From NCBI GenBank assembly GCA_016081115.2, contig JABTTQ020002850.1, positions 124,001 through 188,000 of the forward strand: a DNA stretch of 64,000 nt, read 5' to 3'. The notes beneath the pieces are model-generated. The model was not told where the DNA came from, did not search any database, and saw only the letters and a program-made list of their open reading frames with translations. Every line of letters begins with the position of its first letter. Within the stretch, counting starts at the first letter, position 1. The stretch comes from Rehmannia glutinosa. Its lineage: Eukaryota > Streptophyta > Magnoliopsida > Lamiales > Orobanchaceae. The position numbers and the translations under genes were made by a program. This document shows, piece by piece, positions 41,001 to 52,467 of the stretch.

Positions 41001-44000
41001 TCACATAACATCCTTCCCCATCCAGAACTTCCTTGCCTCCATCAGACTCTTTTCTCTTTGCTCATTGTTCTCTTGGCTAATAATCGAGTAGCAATACTTA
41101 ATGCGAAGGTTAGATATTAGATTCCCACCACCCTTTTTTAGCCCGCAGTCCCAACCTCTTGCGCTACATCTGATCACAACCCCTCGAAGAAAGATATAAT
41201 GAAAAAACCCGCATCTAGCAACAAATACAAGTAAACATAGCATTAAATCAACAATAAACAACACATGGGTGTAAAGCAGTAAATACTTCATTATGTGTAC
41301 AGTGAATTTGCACTATATGTACAGTAAAAATACACCAAGTGAACAGTAGACATTGAGTAAAAATATATATCATGTATACATTAAATTGCACTAAATACAC
41401 AGTAATACTACAGTATGCGTACAGTGAATTTGCAATGGAAACCATACAACGCGTAAAAAGTAGAAAAATCTCCACGATATGTACTTAAAAAGAAAAGTAG
41501 CTTGTGGCACACTCCAAATTAATACTAATAAATAAAAAAAATCTTCCAAGTTTCAAAAACATTTTTTGCAATTATTTCATTGAACTTAACAGAACTTATT
41601 ACTTCCAACAATTCCCACACTAGGAAGCCTCCAAGAATGGGACATGCTATATTTCCTTGCTGCCCAAGTTCAAAAAAACTATATATAGCCCAATAATTAG
41701 TACCATACTATCATATTGATATACTTGTGACATATCTTATAATAATAATCAGCTTATTCATTCAGTATTGCTTCTATGTATTTTTGGCGTTTAATTGTGG
41801 TCCAAGCATTTATCCATGTCGGGCATTGCAGTAATAATGTGTTGTGTATACATTGAAATTGCACTAACTATACAGTAAATAATGCATTTTGCATGGACTA
41901 ACCAAAATATGTGGAACTTTATACATTAATTTTGCATAGTTAAGAAAAGCTACTAAGAAAAGCTACTAGCCAAATCCTCGGGGGTTTTCTTGTATTTATC
42001 GCAAGTTGTACCGCCAACAGCCGAGTTGTCTAAAATGTGATAGTTTCTCCTCTTTATATCAAACACGATGACAAATAAGTGCTCACTCTTACATATAGGG
42101 AAGAAAAACTGCACAAAAAAAATACCAATGAATAAACCAACCACAAAAATGATGCTAGTGCACGTACAATTAAACTAACCAACTCAATTTTTTGTAGTTT
42201 TGCGGTGGTCTCAACACCCACTTCAGCATCAAAGCTTGTAGAGAAAATTGCCAACGTAGACTTATCATCAAGCATATACTTGGGGACCACGATACTATAC
42301 GTCTACAAAATCGCCAAAAAATATTTATTAAACCCCAAATACAAGAATGCATCTTACAAATGAATAAAATAATATCTTACAGTGGAGTAAGCCGTAGCAA
42401 AAAATCTGGTGGGTGCGCTTTTGCTTCTCAAACTCTCGCGCGCATTTAAAATCATCGACCACACGGAAACCACATCTACGGATACATACTCTCCATGCCT
42501 TAATGACTCCATCTCTCTCCTCCATAGCGATCTATCACCAACTTTGTATACCAACTCCTTCCTAACACAAGTCATAATAAATACGAGTTTATTGTTAAAA
42601 ATCAATGTCACCAAATGTAAAACTTAAAGGAAAAAAATGAAAAAGTTAATTTACTCGTCTGCTCCTGTTTTCTCAAACATCCATTTAGCCACCATTTGCT
42701 GCATTTCATCAGGATCCGAACTCGGATCTATCTCATGTGAACTAGTACACAAACCAACGATCGGAGCGCCCACAACAGAACTTTTCTTCAACTTCTTTTG
42801 GCTAGTTTTTTACGCGGCCTTACCAACCTCCTTTCCAACATTTACAGCGGCCGACGCTTCATTCCCATGTATGTTTCCCTCTTTAGCATGCCACCGGCAT
42901 CATTCCTGTCTTGATCATCCTTTAAATTAAAAAAAATATTTTAATATGGAAGTCATAAGCATACAGTAAAAAATAAACAACTACACAGTAACAAATAAAC
43001 ATTAATACAGTAGACTAGTACAAGCTAAAACATTAATACAATTAAAACAAGTTACAACATTAATAATAAAATAACACAAACTCACGGAGGGCTTATCGCC
43101 TGGCACTGTCTCTTGTTCCAACGGTGCCTCTGAAAAAACATTCGAATATTGTCTTGAAGTTTCTATTATGGAATCCCACCCTTCCATAACACCAACTTGT
43201 GTTAACCCAATACTGAAGCTTGGACTGTCAAACGTCTTCGTAAACTCGTTCCTCCTCAACACAGCACTTTCTATTTTCTCCAGTATAGCAATGTTCTCAG
43301 GATTATTCCGAAAGATTCATTCTCACAAGCCGCACTACCGTCACCCACGTCATCCGTACGTTGCACATCCCCCTGCTTGCCACTAAAAAAAATCAAGTTC
43401 CTGGCAGCGTCCCTCATCCTCCCAAAAACCGAATCAGAAGAGACATCATCCGGTGCATTCTGTAATATGGTAATAATATCCACGACATCCGTAGCAATAC
43501 AAGACAACTTGGACGCCAACTGTGATGTCAACTGCTGCAAAAAACCAAAAGAAGAATTTACATGTAAGATTACAATTAGTTTACATATCACTTCATAAAC
43601 GTAAACAATTGCAAGAAATAGGAATTCAATTAAAACAATTTATTGAGAATACAGTGAACCTGCTCTAAAAACACATGTAAATTAGTATGCTGTAAATATT
43701 TATTAACTAGGGATGTAATTAGTATGTCAGTAAATATTTATTATCTAAGTAACTATCACACTAAGTAGCACACTAAATAATTATTAAGTATACGATGAAC
43801 TCCGCTCTAAATATACATGTATTTGTGATATCGTAACAAAGAACCTACTTATCACATTAAAAGATTTATTAAGTATACAAATAACACGCACAAAAAAATA
43901 CACGAGTAAATTTGTAATAAGCCCCAACCTGGTGTTTCAAAGATTTTTCCCGCAATGTAAATATAGATAACAATGACTACGCAAAAGTATCACACTAACT

Positions 44001-45208
44001 AGCACAACCAAATAACAGTTAATTCAGTAACATGCACAATACATGAAGAATTCAAACCTCATCCCTAATGTAAACATTATTTTACAAAATAACATAAATA
44101 AACAAAACTAGACCAATACATGAACACCACCATCAAGCATAGTGGAACCTTGGATATTGTCATGTTTCTCAGCCGGAGCATCCATCGGGGCATCATTACA
44201 ACCAGAACTGCTCTCACCATCATACGGGCCATCAACAAAACCAAATCCATATCTCCCATTATTTAACTCAAACGAATTGCGCTCCTTTATTTTATCCGTG
44301 CTCCAACCCAAAAAACTTGGAATTCCTCTTGGCATGTCCCGAGCGCCAACCACGACTCTGTCCATGTAAAGCCCCTTCAAAAAAATCGGGATATTAAAAA
44401 AAATTAAATTATAAAAATAACACACTCAACACAAGAGCCATAAAAAAAATATTACCGTGAGAAACAACAAAGGACCGTTGAACTCAGTCTTCTTAATCGA
44501 TGACCACCAATTTATCCTCTTCTCAATAAGCGTTTTCAACGTGTATTGACACCAATTAAACTTCCTAATGTTACTAACGTCCTCCAAAAAATTCAAAATC
44601 AATGGATTAATATACCCACCCTGCATAGATACAATAATAATTTGATCAACTAAAACGGTAAAATATCTCCTAAACCATAACCCTCCATCCTCACAACCCG
44701 CCATTTTACCACAAACTTCAGTAGGTGTCATTCTGTAGTGTTCTCTGCCAAATAAAGATGGCCATTCTTCATACAATTGAGAACTCTCGGAACTTGATTT
44801 CTTATCAATTGCCAATGGACCGTTAGGAAACCCCAACACCCTCTGAACGTCCTTCCAGTCAATATGAAGATACTTCCCATTTGCCAACACCAGTTCACTA
44901 CTCATAGGATTGAAATTCTCAGTCAGCCAATAGACTAGACGCCCCGGAAACTCATAAATTCTCAACATTAATAAGCTCTCAAACCCCATCTCGACAACAG
45001 CATGTTTTTGTTCATCCATAAAGGAGGCCATAGCTTCAACCAAAACCTTGGGTGAGGTCCTAATAGTCAAAATGGGGAATAAATCCTTAACACTCTTCTT
45101 CACAACCCGACTGCCCCTTTTCCTTTTCTTTGGCTGAGCATTTGCTTCCCCCGCCCCACTACTAGTACCACCAATATTAACTTGTGTTTTTTGTTGTCCT
45201 CCAGCCAT
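41001..45208 (-). pseudogene. Ulp1-like (peptidase C48-type) gene of the MULE
   Basis: Start MAGGQQKTQVNIGG at 45208. Exon 1 (45208-44456) carries a basic KKRKRGSRVVKK stretch and the plant domain FPGRLVYWLTENFNPMSSEL, HIDWKDVQRVLGFPNGPLA. Intron 44455-44375; next exon GLYMDRVVVGARDMPRGIPS with FLGWSTDKIKERNSFEL (44374 down). Later parts: 42600-42370 RREMESLRHGEYVSVDVVSV and SAPTRFFATAYST, 42280-42180 VVPKYMLDDKSTLAIFSTSF, 42080-41957 SEHLFVIVFDIKRRNYHILD (His and Asp of the C48 site), and 41170-41001 LRIKYCYSIISQENNEQREK with LMEARKFW. The catalytic Cys segment is not clearly seen. Exon borders beyond the first are approximate. Ulp1 proteases cleave SUMO; the role in MULEs is unknown. Confidence 0.75.
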
Positions 45209-45551
45209 ACTCACAAATTAGCACCTACAGTTAAGAAGACAAAAGAAATAATCATTATTCCAATTCAACATAAATGCAAGGACAATCTATTCATTAAAGT
45301 GTTCTACAACAGCAAAAATGCACTACACTAAACAATGCACTGCACCAAAAACAGTCTAGTTGTACAAATAAAACACTAAAATGTACTTAAGATTACAGTA
45401 TAATAATATCTCATATTTCTGATCATATTTATAAATTTGCGCAAGCAGAGTGCAATTACACAAGACACACACCTTTGCAAAAATGTATTACTTAAACATT
45501 AAAAATGTATTAATTAACCACTAAAAAATAATTAAGAATACAATAGATTAT
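45209..45551. repeat. Left copy of a tandem duplication in the MULE (45362-45551)
   Basis: Bases 45362-45546 match 50500-50690 (AAATAAAACACTAAAATGTA, ATTACAGTATAATAATATCTC). The Athila derivative is inserted at the end of this copy, at ATTAT. Bases 45209-45361 are leader of the Ulp1-like gene without other features. Confidence 0.75.
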
Positions 45552-47107
45552 TGTTCGCCTTATTTTTAGCTTCACCGCAAGTGTACGGTGTAGTTTATAG
45601 AATAGGGTAAGCAAGGTCGTATCCACGAAGACTAATAAATTAGTGCGCTAAGTATTGAACCAAAATAGTTTTATTTTTATTTAGACGATCTTAATTTGAT
45701 GATTGTTGTGGAGGTAAAGACAAGAATAACCACAAGAATACAAGATACTAAGAATAATGGAATTATCAAGAGAATGAAATGGATTCCCGGATTATGGTTT
45801 CAATTAATATTCCTCTTGTTGTTTTATTTAATCAAAGCCAAAGTTATTATCAATACGCCTATAAGACGATCGCAACGGTATTTTATCCTCCCTCTCGAGA
45901 TGTATATAAAGTGTAGATTGAAATATCTAAGCTAGCATCTCTACTCAACATAAGATACACAACTCCCAAATGCACAAAAGATCAAATATCCTCACAAATA
46001 TTCACAAACCTCTCGATTATGCAAATATTCATGTCAAGTACTCAAGATCTAATATTGAAGCTCATCTCTCGAATTATAAATCAATATATCAAACAAGTTA
46101 AATCATTGGCCAAGTGATAAAACAAGAATAAGAACAAAGTACTCAAATAAGCTTCAAGATAATAACTTCAACCAAGATTAAAACATTCAACAAGAGTTCA
46201 ATTAATCTACTACCAAAACTCGGAAATCACAAGATGTTTAGTTACTCATTACAAATAAACAACTCATAGACAAATTCTTCATATTAAGGACAAGCTAAAA
46301 TAAAAGATTAAAGCACAAAGAATGAGAAAACTTAGGGAAATGGATAATCTCTCGATTTATCTTCAATCCTCAAGCTCCGATTCGACCCGATTCTTCTCTT
46401 GATTCTTCCTTGATGAAGTTGAGCTATTTATTGTGTTCTTGGGTCTTTTCCAGACCTTTCCTCCCCTGGTGTGCGCCCCAAAAAATGGTATTTATACCCT
46501 TTTAGAAGCCTAGGTCAATTTGTTGTCATTTTTGGAGTTTTCTGCAAGAACGCACGGGTCGTGCGCTACGCACGGGCTACCCGTGCGCCATCCCGTAGAA
46601 AACGGGTTAGGGCGTGCCCACGCACGGGTTACCCAAACGTCCAAATTTGTTTGTGGGGTCTTCATAGGAATTGTAGCCCTCTCTTTTCGCTTTCCATAGC
46701 CACTTGAATCAGCTCCATATCAATTTTGTAGAGAGAGTTATGACCAAAATACTAAACCCTGCCAGTGCTGGAAATTCCATACGCGTTTGGATGTTCCTTG
46801 AGATAAATCTCCTTGTTGTTTGATAATCCATGTTGCTTTTGCCACACGACTCATCACTATGACTCTAGACTCCATATAGTTGGCTTCCAATTAGGTGTAA
46901 TCGCTCGATTCTTGATGATTCTAGGTAGCAATGCTCGTATTTGTCACAAAATCACTCCAAATATCATTAAATTCCTACAAAACAAGCAAGCATAATATCT
47001 TTTCCACAAAGAGCGAATATATACCATTTCATACACGTTATTGCTTGTTTATAAACAATTATAGCCATAAATATGCCCTAAAATATATGCAAAACTCACA
47101 CTCAACA
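45552..47107 (-). repeat. 3' LTR of Athila derivative
   Basis: From TGTTCGCC (plus) to CACACTCAACA; a polypurine tract (minus AAGTTTGGGGG) adjoins on the right. Contains a hairpin cluster CGCACGGGCTACCCGTGCG near 46553-46635 and a TATA box (minus GGGTATAAATACC) near 46484-46496. Confidence 0.87.
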
Positions 47108-48895
47108 AACCCCCAAACTTAAACTGTTGGCCGTCCCGGTCAACGCTTTTAAAAACTAGAGAAAACGTGATTGGGAGTAATGAAAAGTAGAACGCACAAT
47201 AACTCCATAAAATTCGCATTGTTTATCGTAGGTGTCAAGCAGTGAATCAACCAAGCCTCAAACATCTAACATAGAGCACCTATCAAAGAAACCATGGTAA
47301 ATGTTAAGAATTACGCCTCACAAAGATCAAGTGTATACTCTCATCTCAAATGAATATAGGATGTGTTTACGCTCAATTCAATTCAATGTTGAAGAATTAC
47401 CATAGGCTTGCAAATCGTCTCATATCTCCGCCACTAGAATGTATGCAATTTGTGAATCAAAAAGGACTTCTCTCTTTGGTTGTAATGAAGGCTCTTTGGT
47501 TAGGGTAGGAAAATATAGATAGAGTGACTCAAACTCGAGCGTATAGACCGGTGAGCATATAAATCATCTACGTTAAAGCTTAATATGCTACCCAAATCAT
47601 CTCTCATTTTCATCAACTCTTCTTATCTCCATCCCCTTTCTTTTGTAAACATTATCACCTCACATACAATTCTTAGCCTCCAAGTTCATTCAATGAAAAC
47701 TCACATCATAAAGTCAAAAAAAAATTTTTCTGACTCTTTTATGAATTTTCAACCTTTCTTTTCTCCCCCTTTTCTTCTTTTTTTTTTTTTAGTTCCTATC
47801 AACCAATTTTGCACAATTATCCAACTTTTCAATTCCAACCCATTCAACCTCATTCACTCCCTCTACTCAATGTTCTACGCTCAAGTGTAGGGTAACAAAT
47901 ATATCAAGTTAAGGCTTGAATTGTTGCTATCAAGAAATTAAGCAATAGGCTCAAGTTGGCTAACTAGGGATTTCAATATCATCTTAGGTAAGCAAAAGGC
48001 TTGAAGGGCTAACAAAAATGGCCTTTGATCATTTTCACAATTCGCATGCAACATGTGACCTTGACAGAGATACTAGAGCAAGTTCTAGAATTCTAACAAC
48101 ATGAATGATACACTCAAATCAATCAACAAGACTGCATATGATGAAAGCAGTAAAGGCTCAAAAGCTCACAGGCTTGCAAATACGTAATTCAAAGCATCAA
48201 ACCATGTTCTCAATATCCACATGCTCAATATCATCTATTCATGGTTCAATCAACTCATGCTCAACACCCAATCCAAACAATACAAAATTTTCAAAATCAA
48301 GCACAAATTACAATCAAGAGATCAACTCACTCCCTACAATCTATGAAAGCAATAAACGTGCTAAACCAAAATAACGTGTTTCTAATGCAAATGCAACCTA
48401 AAATGCTCTACATGCAACTATATGAAAACACACAAAATTAATGCAATTTTTTTTATTATTTATCCACACATTTCATATCAAAATAACTATTTCTCCCCCA
48501 AACTTAAATGAAATTATAACGCACGTAAGAGAAGATAGAATTTCAATATTAAACTGTGTGGATTTACCTGATTCACTGTGCGGGTGGTGGTGGATAATGG
48601 CCCTCCTTCGCATCTCCTCTTATCGCTAGGACTACTTCTTTCAACCATCACTTCAAGTTTTGTACCTTAATATTGTCTTAGCTGAAGGACGCACGGGCTG
48701 CCCGTGCTTCATGCCGAAGCCACATTATTCCTATCCAGGCATGCACGGGCGTGCGCCTAGCGCACGGGTCACCCGTGCGTGATGCCGTAACTCAGTTGTT
48801 TTTTTTTACAAAAAGAAAACAAACAAAAACAAAAATCACACCACAAACCGTTGGGTTGCCTCCCAACAAGCGCTATATTTAACGTATTTAGCTTC
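47108..48895 (-). other. Residual internal region of Athila derivative
   Basis: 47400-47930 and 48040-48110 match the inverse of 63000-63600 and 62880-62950 of the plus-strand Athila element (for example AGAACTTGCT and CACATGTTG on the minus strand). A hairpin cluster is at 48690-48785 and the post-integrase motif at 48843-48895. No coding frame remains; the ATHILA ORF is missing. Confidence 0.75.
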
Positions 48896-50374
48896 ACGCT
48901 CATTAATTTCGATTCGTACCACGGAGACTAATAAATTAATATGCTAAGTATTGATCTAAGATAGTCTTATTTTTATTTAGACGATCGAAATTTGATGATT
49001 GTTGTATTGAGATTAAGACAATTTAAATCACTAAAACACAAGATTAAGATAATACAAATGATAGAAGTATCAATATAATGAAATGGATTTCCGAGTTAAG
49101 GTTTCGACTAATAATCCTCTTGTTATCTGGTTTAATCAAGCCACGTTATTATCAATATTCCTATAAGACGATCACAAAGCTATTTTATCCTCCCTCTCGA
49201 GATGCATATAAAACGTAGATTGAAATACTTATGCTAGCATCTCTACTCAACATGAAGCATTCAACTCCCAAAAGTTTAAAAGATCAAATATCCTCACAAA
49301 TATTTACAAACCTCTCGATTCATGCAAATATTTGTGTCGAGTATTCAAGATCTAATATTGAAACTCATCTCTCGAATTATGAATCAATATATCAAACAAG
49401 TTAAATCATTGATCAAGTGATAAAACAAGAATAAGCTCAAAATACTCAAATAGGCTTCAAGATAATAACTTCAACTAAGATTAAAACATCCAACAAGAGT
49501 TCAACAATCTACTCCCAAAACCCGGAAATCTCAAGAGTTTAGCTACACATGATTTCTAAACAACTCATAAACAAATTGTTCAAAGCCATTACAACTCAAA
49601 ATGAAAGATTGAAACTAAAAGAGAAGCAAGAAAAACTTAGGAAAGTCGAGAATCTCTCGATATATCTCCGTTCCTCAAGCTCCGATGCAACCTGATTGTC
49701 TCCTTGATGTCTTCTTCCAAGAATAGACCCTTGTCTTGTGTTGTTATCCCAAAAATGCCAGAATCTCCCTTGTGTGCACCTCCCAAAAAGCCTTTTTATA
49801 CCCACCTTCTAGTTTAGGGCATAATGCTGCAGATTATGGGATTCCAGCGCAGACGCACGGGTGGTGCGTTGGCGCACGGGTTACCCGTGCGCCACCCTGT
49901 TGAAATCATCCAGTCTCTGTAGAGCGCACGGGTGGTGCGTAGGAGCATGGGCTACCCGTGCGCCATCCCTTTGAAATTATCCATTCTCTGTAGGGCGCAC
50001 GGGTGGTGCGTCGGTGCACGGGCTACCCGTGCGCCATGCAGAAGCTCAAATTTTCTTTATACAGGGGTGCACGGGTGGTGCGTTAGGCACGCCCAACCCG
50101 TGCGCGCTCCCTGTCTTTTCCTTAGACGCTCATCTTTCGCTCTTTTTGGCTTCACTTTTCGTATACTCACTCAATTCTCCGTGTTTCCACTTTGCTATTC
50201 TCGTATTCGTATTCAATTTGCTTCAAATATCATGAAATTCTTACAAAATAAGCAAAGTGTAATATCTTTTCCACAAAGAGTGAATATGTAACATTTAACG
50301 CGAGTATGTGCATGTTTACCCATCATTATAGCCAGAAATACGCTTCAAAATACATGCAAAACTCACACCTATCA
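48896..50374 (-). repeat. 5' LTR of Athila derivative, inner end lost
   Basis: Matches 53861-55314 inverted. Three hairpin-bearing units of about 68 bp lie at 49851-50035. A TATA box (minus GGGTATAAAAAGG) is near 49792-49804. The inner LTR end is altered (GTACCACGGAGAC in place of GTATCCACGAAGAC) and fused to post-integrase DNA. Confidence 0.82.
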
Positions 50375-50379
50375 ATTAT

Positions 50380-51840
50380 CATTTACAAAAAGTGCCCATA
50401 AGGTTCAATAGACTAACAAAGAAGCACGATGAACAAAACCTGAGATAAAAAAACCCTATAAATTAATACACAATCCCAACAACTACGCCAAAACAACATA
50501 ATTGTATAAATAAAACACTAAAATGTACTTAAGATTACAGTATAATAATATCTCATATTTATGATCACATTTATAAACTTGCACGAACAGAGTGTAGTTA
50601 CAAAAGGGCATCTTTGCAAAAATTGTATTACTCATACACTAAAAATGTATTAATTAACCATTAAAAATTAATTAGGAATACAACTGATTTTCATTTACAA
50701 AAGGTACCCATAAGGTTCAATAGACTAGCAAAGAAGCACGATGAACAAAAACCGAAATAGTAAAAAAACTAAAATTAAGTGAAAGATGTTTTACTAGATA
50801 ATTTAGCATAACACGGATTTCGACACCCCTTCACAAACAAAACGGGGTTTTCTAATGAATCATTAAAGCTATAAACTATAAAAACTTGAACATAAATGCG
50901 AAAAACCATCCAGAGGAAATATAAAATACACAGAGGCAAAGGCATAAAATTGCTCCACGGCTACAAATTGCCTAAATGCACATAAGAAAACGTGAAGCAA
51001 GATAAGAATGATAATAAATATAGAAAATATACCGAATTCACAGAGGGGGAATGTACGTAGTGGTTATTTCTGCAGTTATTGGAATCAATTTTATAAGAAT
51101 CCAAAAGGTTTTGGCCGTAGTTGGAAAACTTGAATTCCTTGGGCCCAAGATCATAATAGACCTTTTACTTATGTACCAAATTCCAAAAAAAAAGAGGCAT
51201 CATTTCGCCGTTAACTTCTTTGCTGTCTATTAATCAATTGCCGCAATATTCAAAAATTGAGGCTGGTAACAATCCAAGGTTTAGATTTGGATGCAAGGTT
51301 AAGTACCTCTCTCAGTGGGAGCATAACTGCATAAGTGATGAAATGTTGAAGGAATTTAGAAAAGAACATATTTTCTATGGAAAAATATATTTTTGGTTCT
51401 ATATAGATGCAGAATTTTGAGGGTAAATAACACCCTTCTCCCCCCCCCCTCGAAATTAATACGGATTACCACGTGCATACAAATTATCATATTAAAAACG
51501 ATTGATTCCCAATAGGAGCTTCCAGTAAAAATGAAGGTTTACAACAACAAGATGAATTACAACACAAGAACATGCTGTAAACATTTAAGTAAAAGAATAA
51601 CAACAACAATAAATTACTCATCCCAAACAGACATTATGGCATAGCAATAGTTCACAAAACACTAGAAATTGAAAACACAGTCCCAACAATAAAAATACTA
51701 GAATTTAAAACAAAAATTCATTTCAAAATTAACATTTTCAGAATTTTCCCCAAAAAATAAAAAAATAGAACCCTAGAAACTACACACACTACTTCTAAAA
51801 ATATTTTCAACATTTAGGTAAAAATTACAAATAAAAGATA
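50380..51840. other. Right arm of MULE, upstream of Ulp1-like gene
   Basis: Holds the second copy of the tandem duplication (50500-50810) and a plus-strand stretch 51220-51420 reading NNPRFRFGCKVKYLSQWEHN, not recognised; it may be a small captured gene piece. A C run lies at 51440. Probably a large leader intron of the Ulp1-like gene. Confidence 0.45.
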
Positions 51841-52250
51841 TTAAACATTAAGTACCAAACTTACCGTCGGTCGAAAGGAAGAGAAGGGCCAGGGGTGGTG
51901 CGTCGCCGGTTGAAAAGAGAGGGACTTTCCTACACTTCGGACGGTCGCGGTTGAGTCGGCATAGTGAGAGAGACGGTCGGAAACTGTGGATTCTCGAGGC
52001 CGTCGGTCGCTTGGAGTGATTGAGGCAGGCGACTGTTGTTGACGACGATGGAAAAAATAGAGTGAGGGCGGACGGGAGTTATTGACGGTGATTGAAAAAA
52101 AGAGAGACAAAGAGAGAAAAAGAGAGTTTGAGAGGATATGGAGTGTTTGAGGGGAGAAGATGTGAAGAGACGTGCATATCAGAGAGAGAATACACATAGA
52201 TACGATGTTTGAACTCCCCAAAAATAGCGCGAATTAATAAAGAAAGAAAT
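51841..52250 (-). other. Probable 5' leader and promoter region of Ulp1-like gene
   Basis: A CT-rich (minus strand), GC-richer block directly inside the right inverted repeat, with long pyrimidine runs typical of plant 5' UTRs. The 126-codon open frame in it has no domain and is likely not translated. MULE promoters usually lie in the terminal repeats, hence this reading. Confidence 0.4.
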
Positions 52251-52389
52251 CAATTACCTTTTACAAAATTACTAAATGCCCCTTACTTAATATTTCGAAA
52301 ATTACCACTTTGACTATTTTTAATTGAATCAGTTAAAAACCATCCTAAAATAAAGGGAATGATCTTAGCCATACAAAATATCAATCCAA

Positions 52390-52448
52390 TGGTTTGGATA
52401 AATCCCCATTGTCTCATATAAAGGGGAGTGTCCCATTTGAACCAAATC
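52390..52448 (-). repeat. Right terminal inverted repeat of MULE
   Basis: Inverted, it reads GATTTGGTTCAAATGGGACA then TATATGAGACAATGGGGATT, pairing with 36616-36672. Confidence 0.85.
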
Positions 52449-52467
52449 ATATATATATATATATATA
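52449..52467. repeat. Short (AT)n tract
   Basis: Nineteen bases of AT repeat that bound the MULE on its right and abut the next terminus at 52468. Confidence 0.9.

Larger units (their letters stand above)
45552..50374 (-). mobile_element. Athila-type Ty3/gypsy derivative lacking gag and pol
   Basis: Minus-strand LTRs 50374-48896 and 47107-45552, with ATTAT at 45547-45551 and 50375-50379. The outer start (minus) TGATAGGTGTGAG and outer end GGCGAACA agree with the Athila element at 53861. Just inside the 5' LTR the sequence jumps to the post-integrase region (GCGCTTGTTGGGAGGCAACC), so primer site, gag, protease, RT, RNase H and integrase are all gone. Only the 3' internal part remains. Confidence 0.88.
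36616..52448. mobile_element. 15.8-kb Mutator-like element (Kaonashi-type)
   Basis: Long terminal inverted repeats (36622-36672 and inverted 52390-52443) begin GGTTCAAATGGGACAC and share TATATGAGAC and GGGGATTTATCCAA. Both outer sides are (AT)n, compatible with a duplicated ATATATATA. Inside: a FAR1/MULE transposase gene rightwards (37019-40398) and a Ulp1-like protease gene leftwards (45208-41001), the content known for Kaonashi MULEs. A pol-less Athila element is inserted at 45552-50374, so the MULE proper is about 11.0 kb. The transposase is damaged. Confidence 0.85.

Noticed and set aside
44142..44369. Plus-strand ORF overlapping the Ulp1-like gene
   Set aside because: Shadow of the minus-strand exon with splice sites and conserved motifs.
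46471..46707. ORFs with repeated ARATRAP peptides (also at 49932, 54000 and 54259)
   Set aside because: They are read through the GC-rich LTR hairpins on either strand; the reading frame is a by-product of the palindromic repeat, not a gene.
51841..52221. 126-codon minus-strand ORF beside the right MULE end
   Set aside because: Low-complexity Ser/Leu/Phe sequence from a pyrimidine-rich leader, no domain, no sign of conservation.
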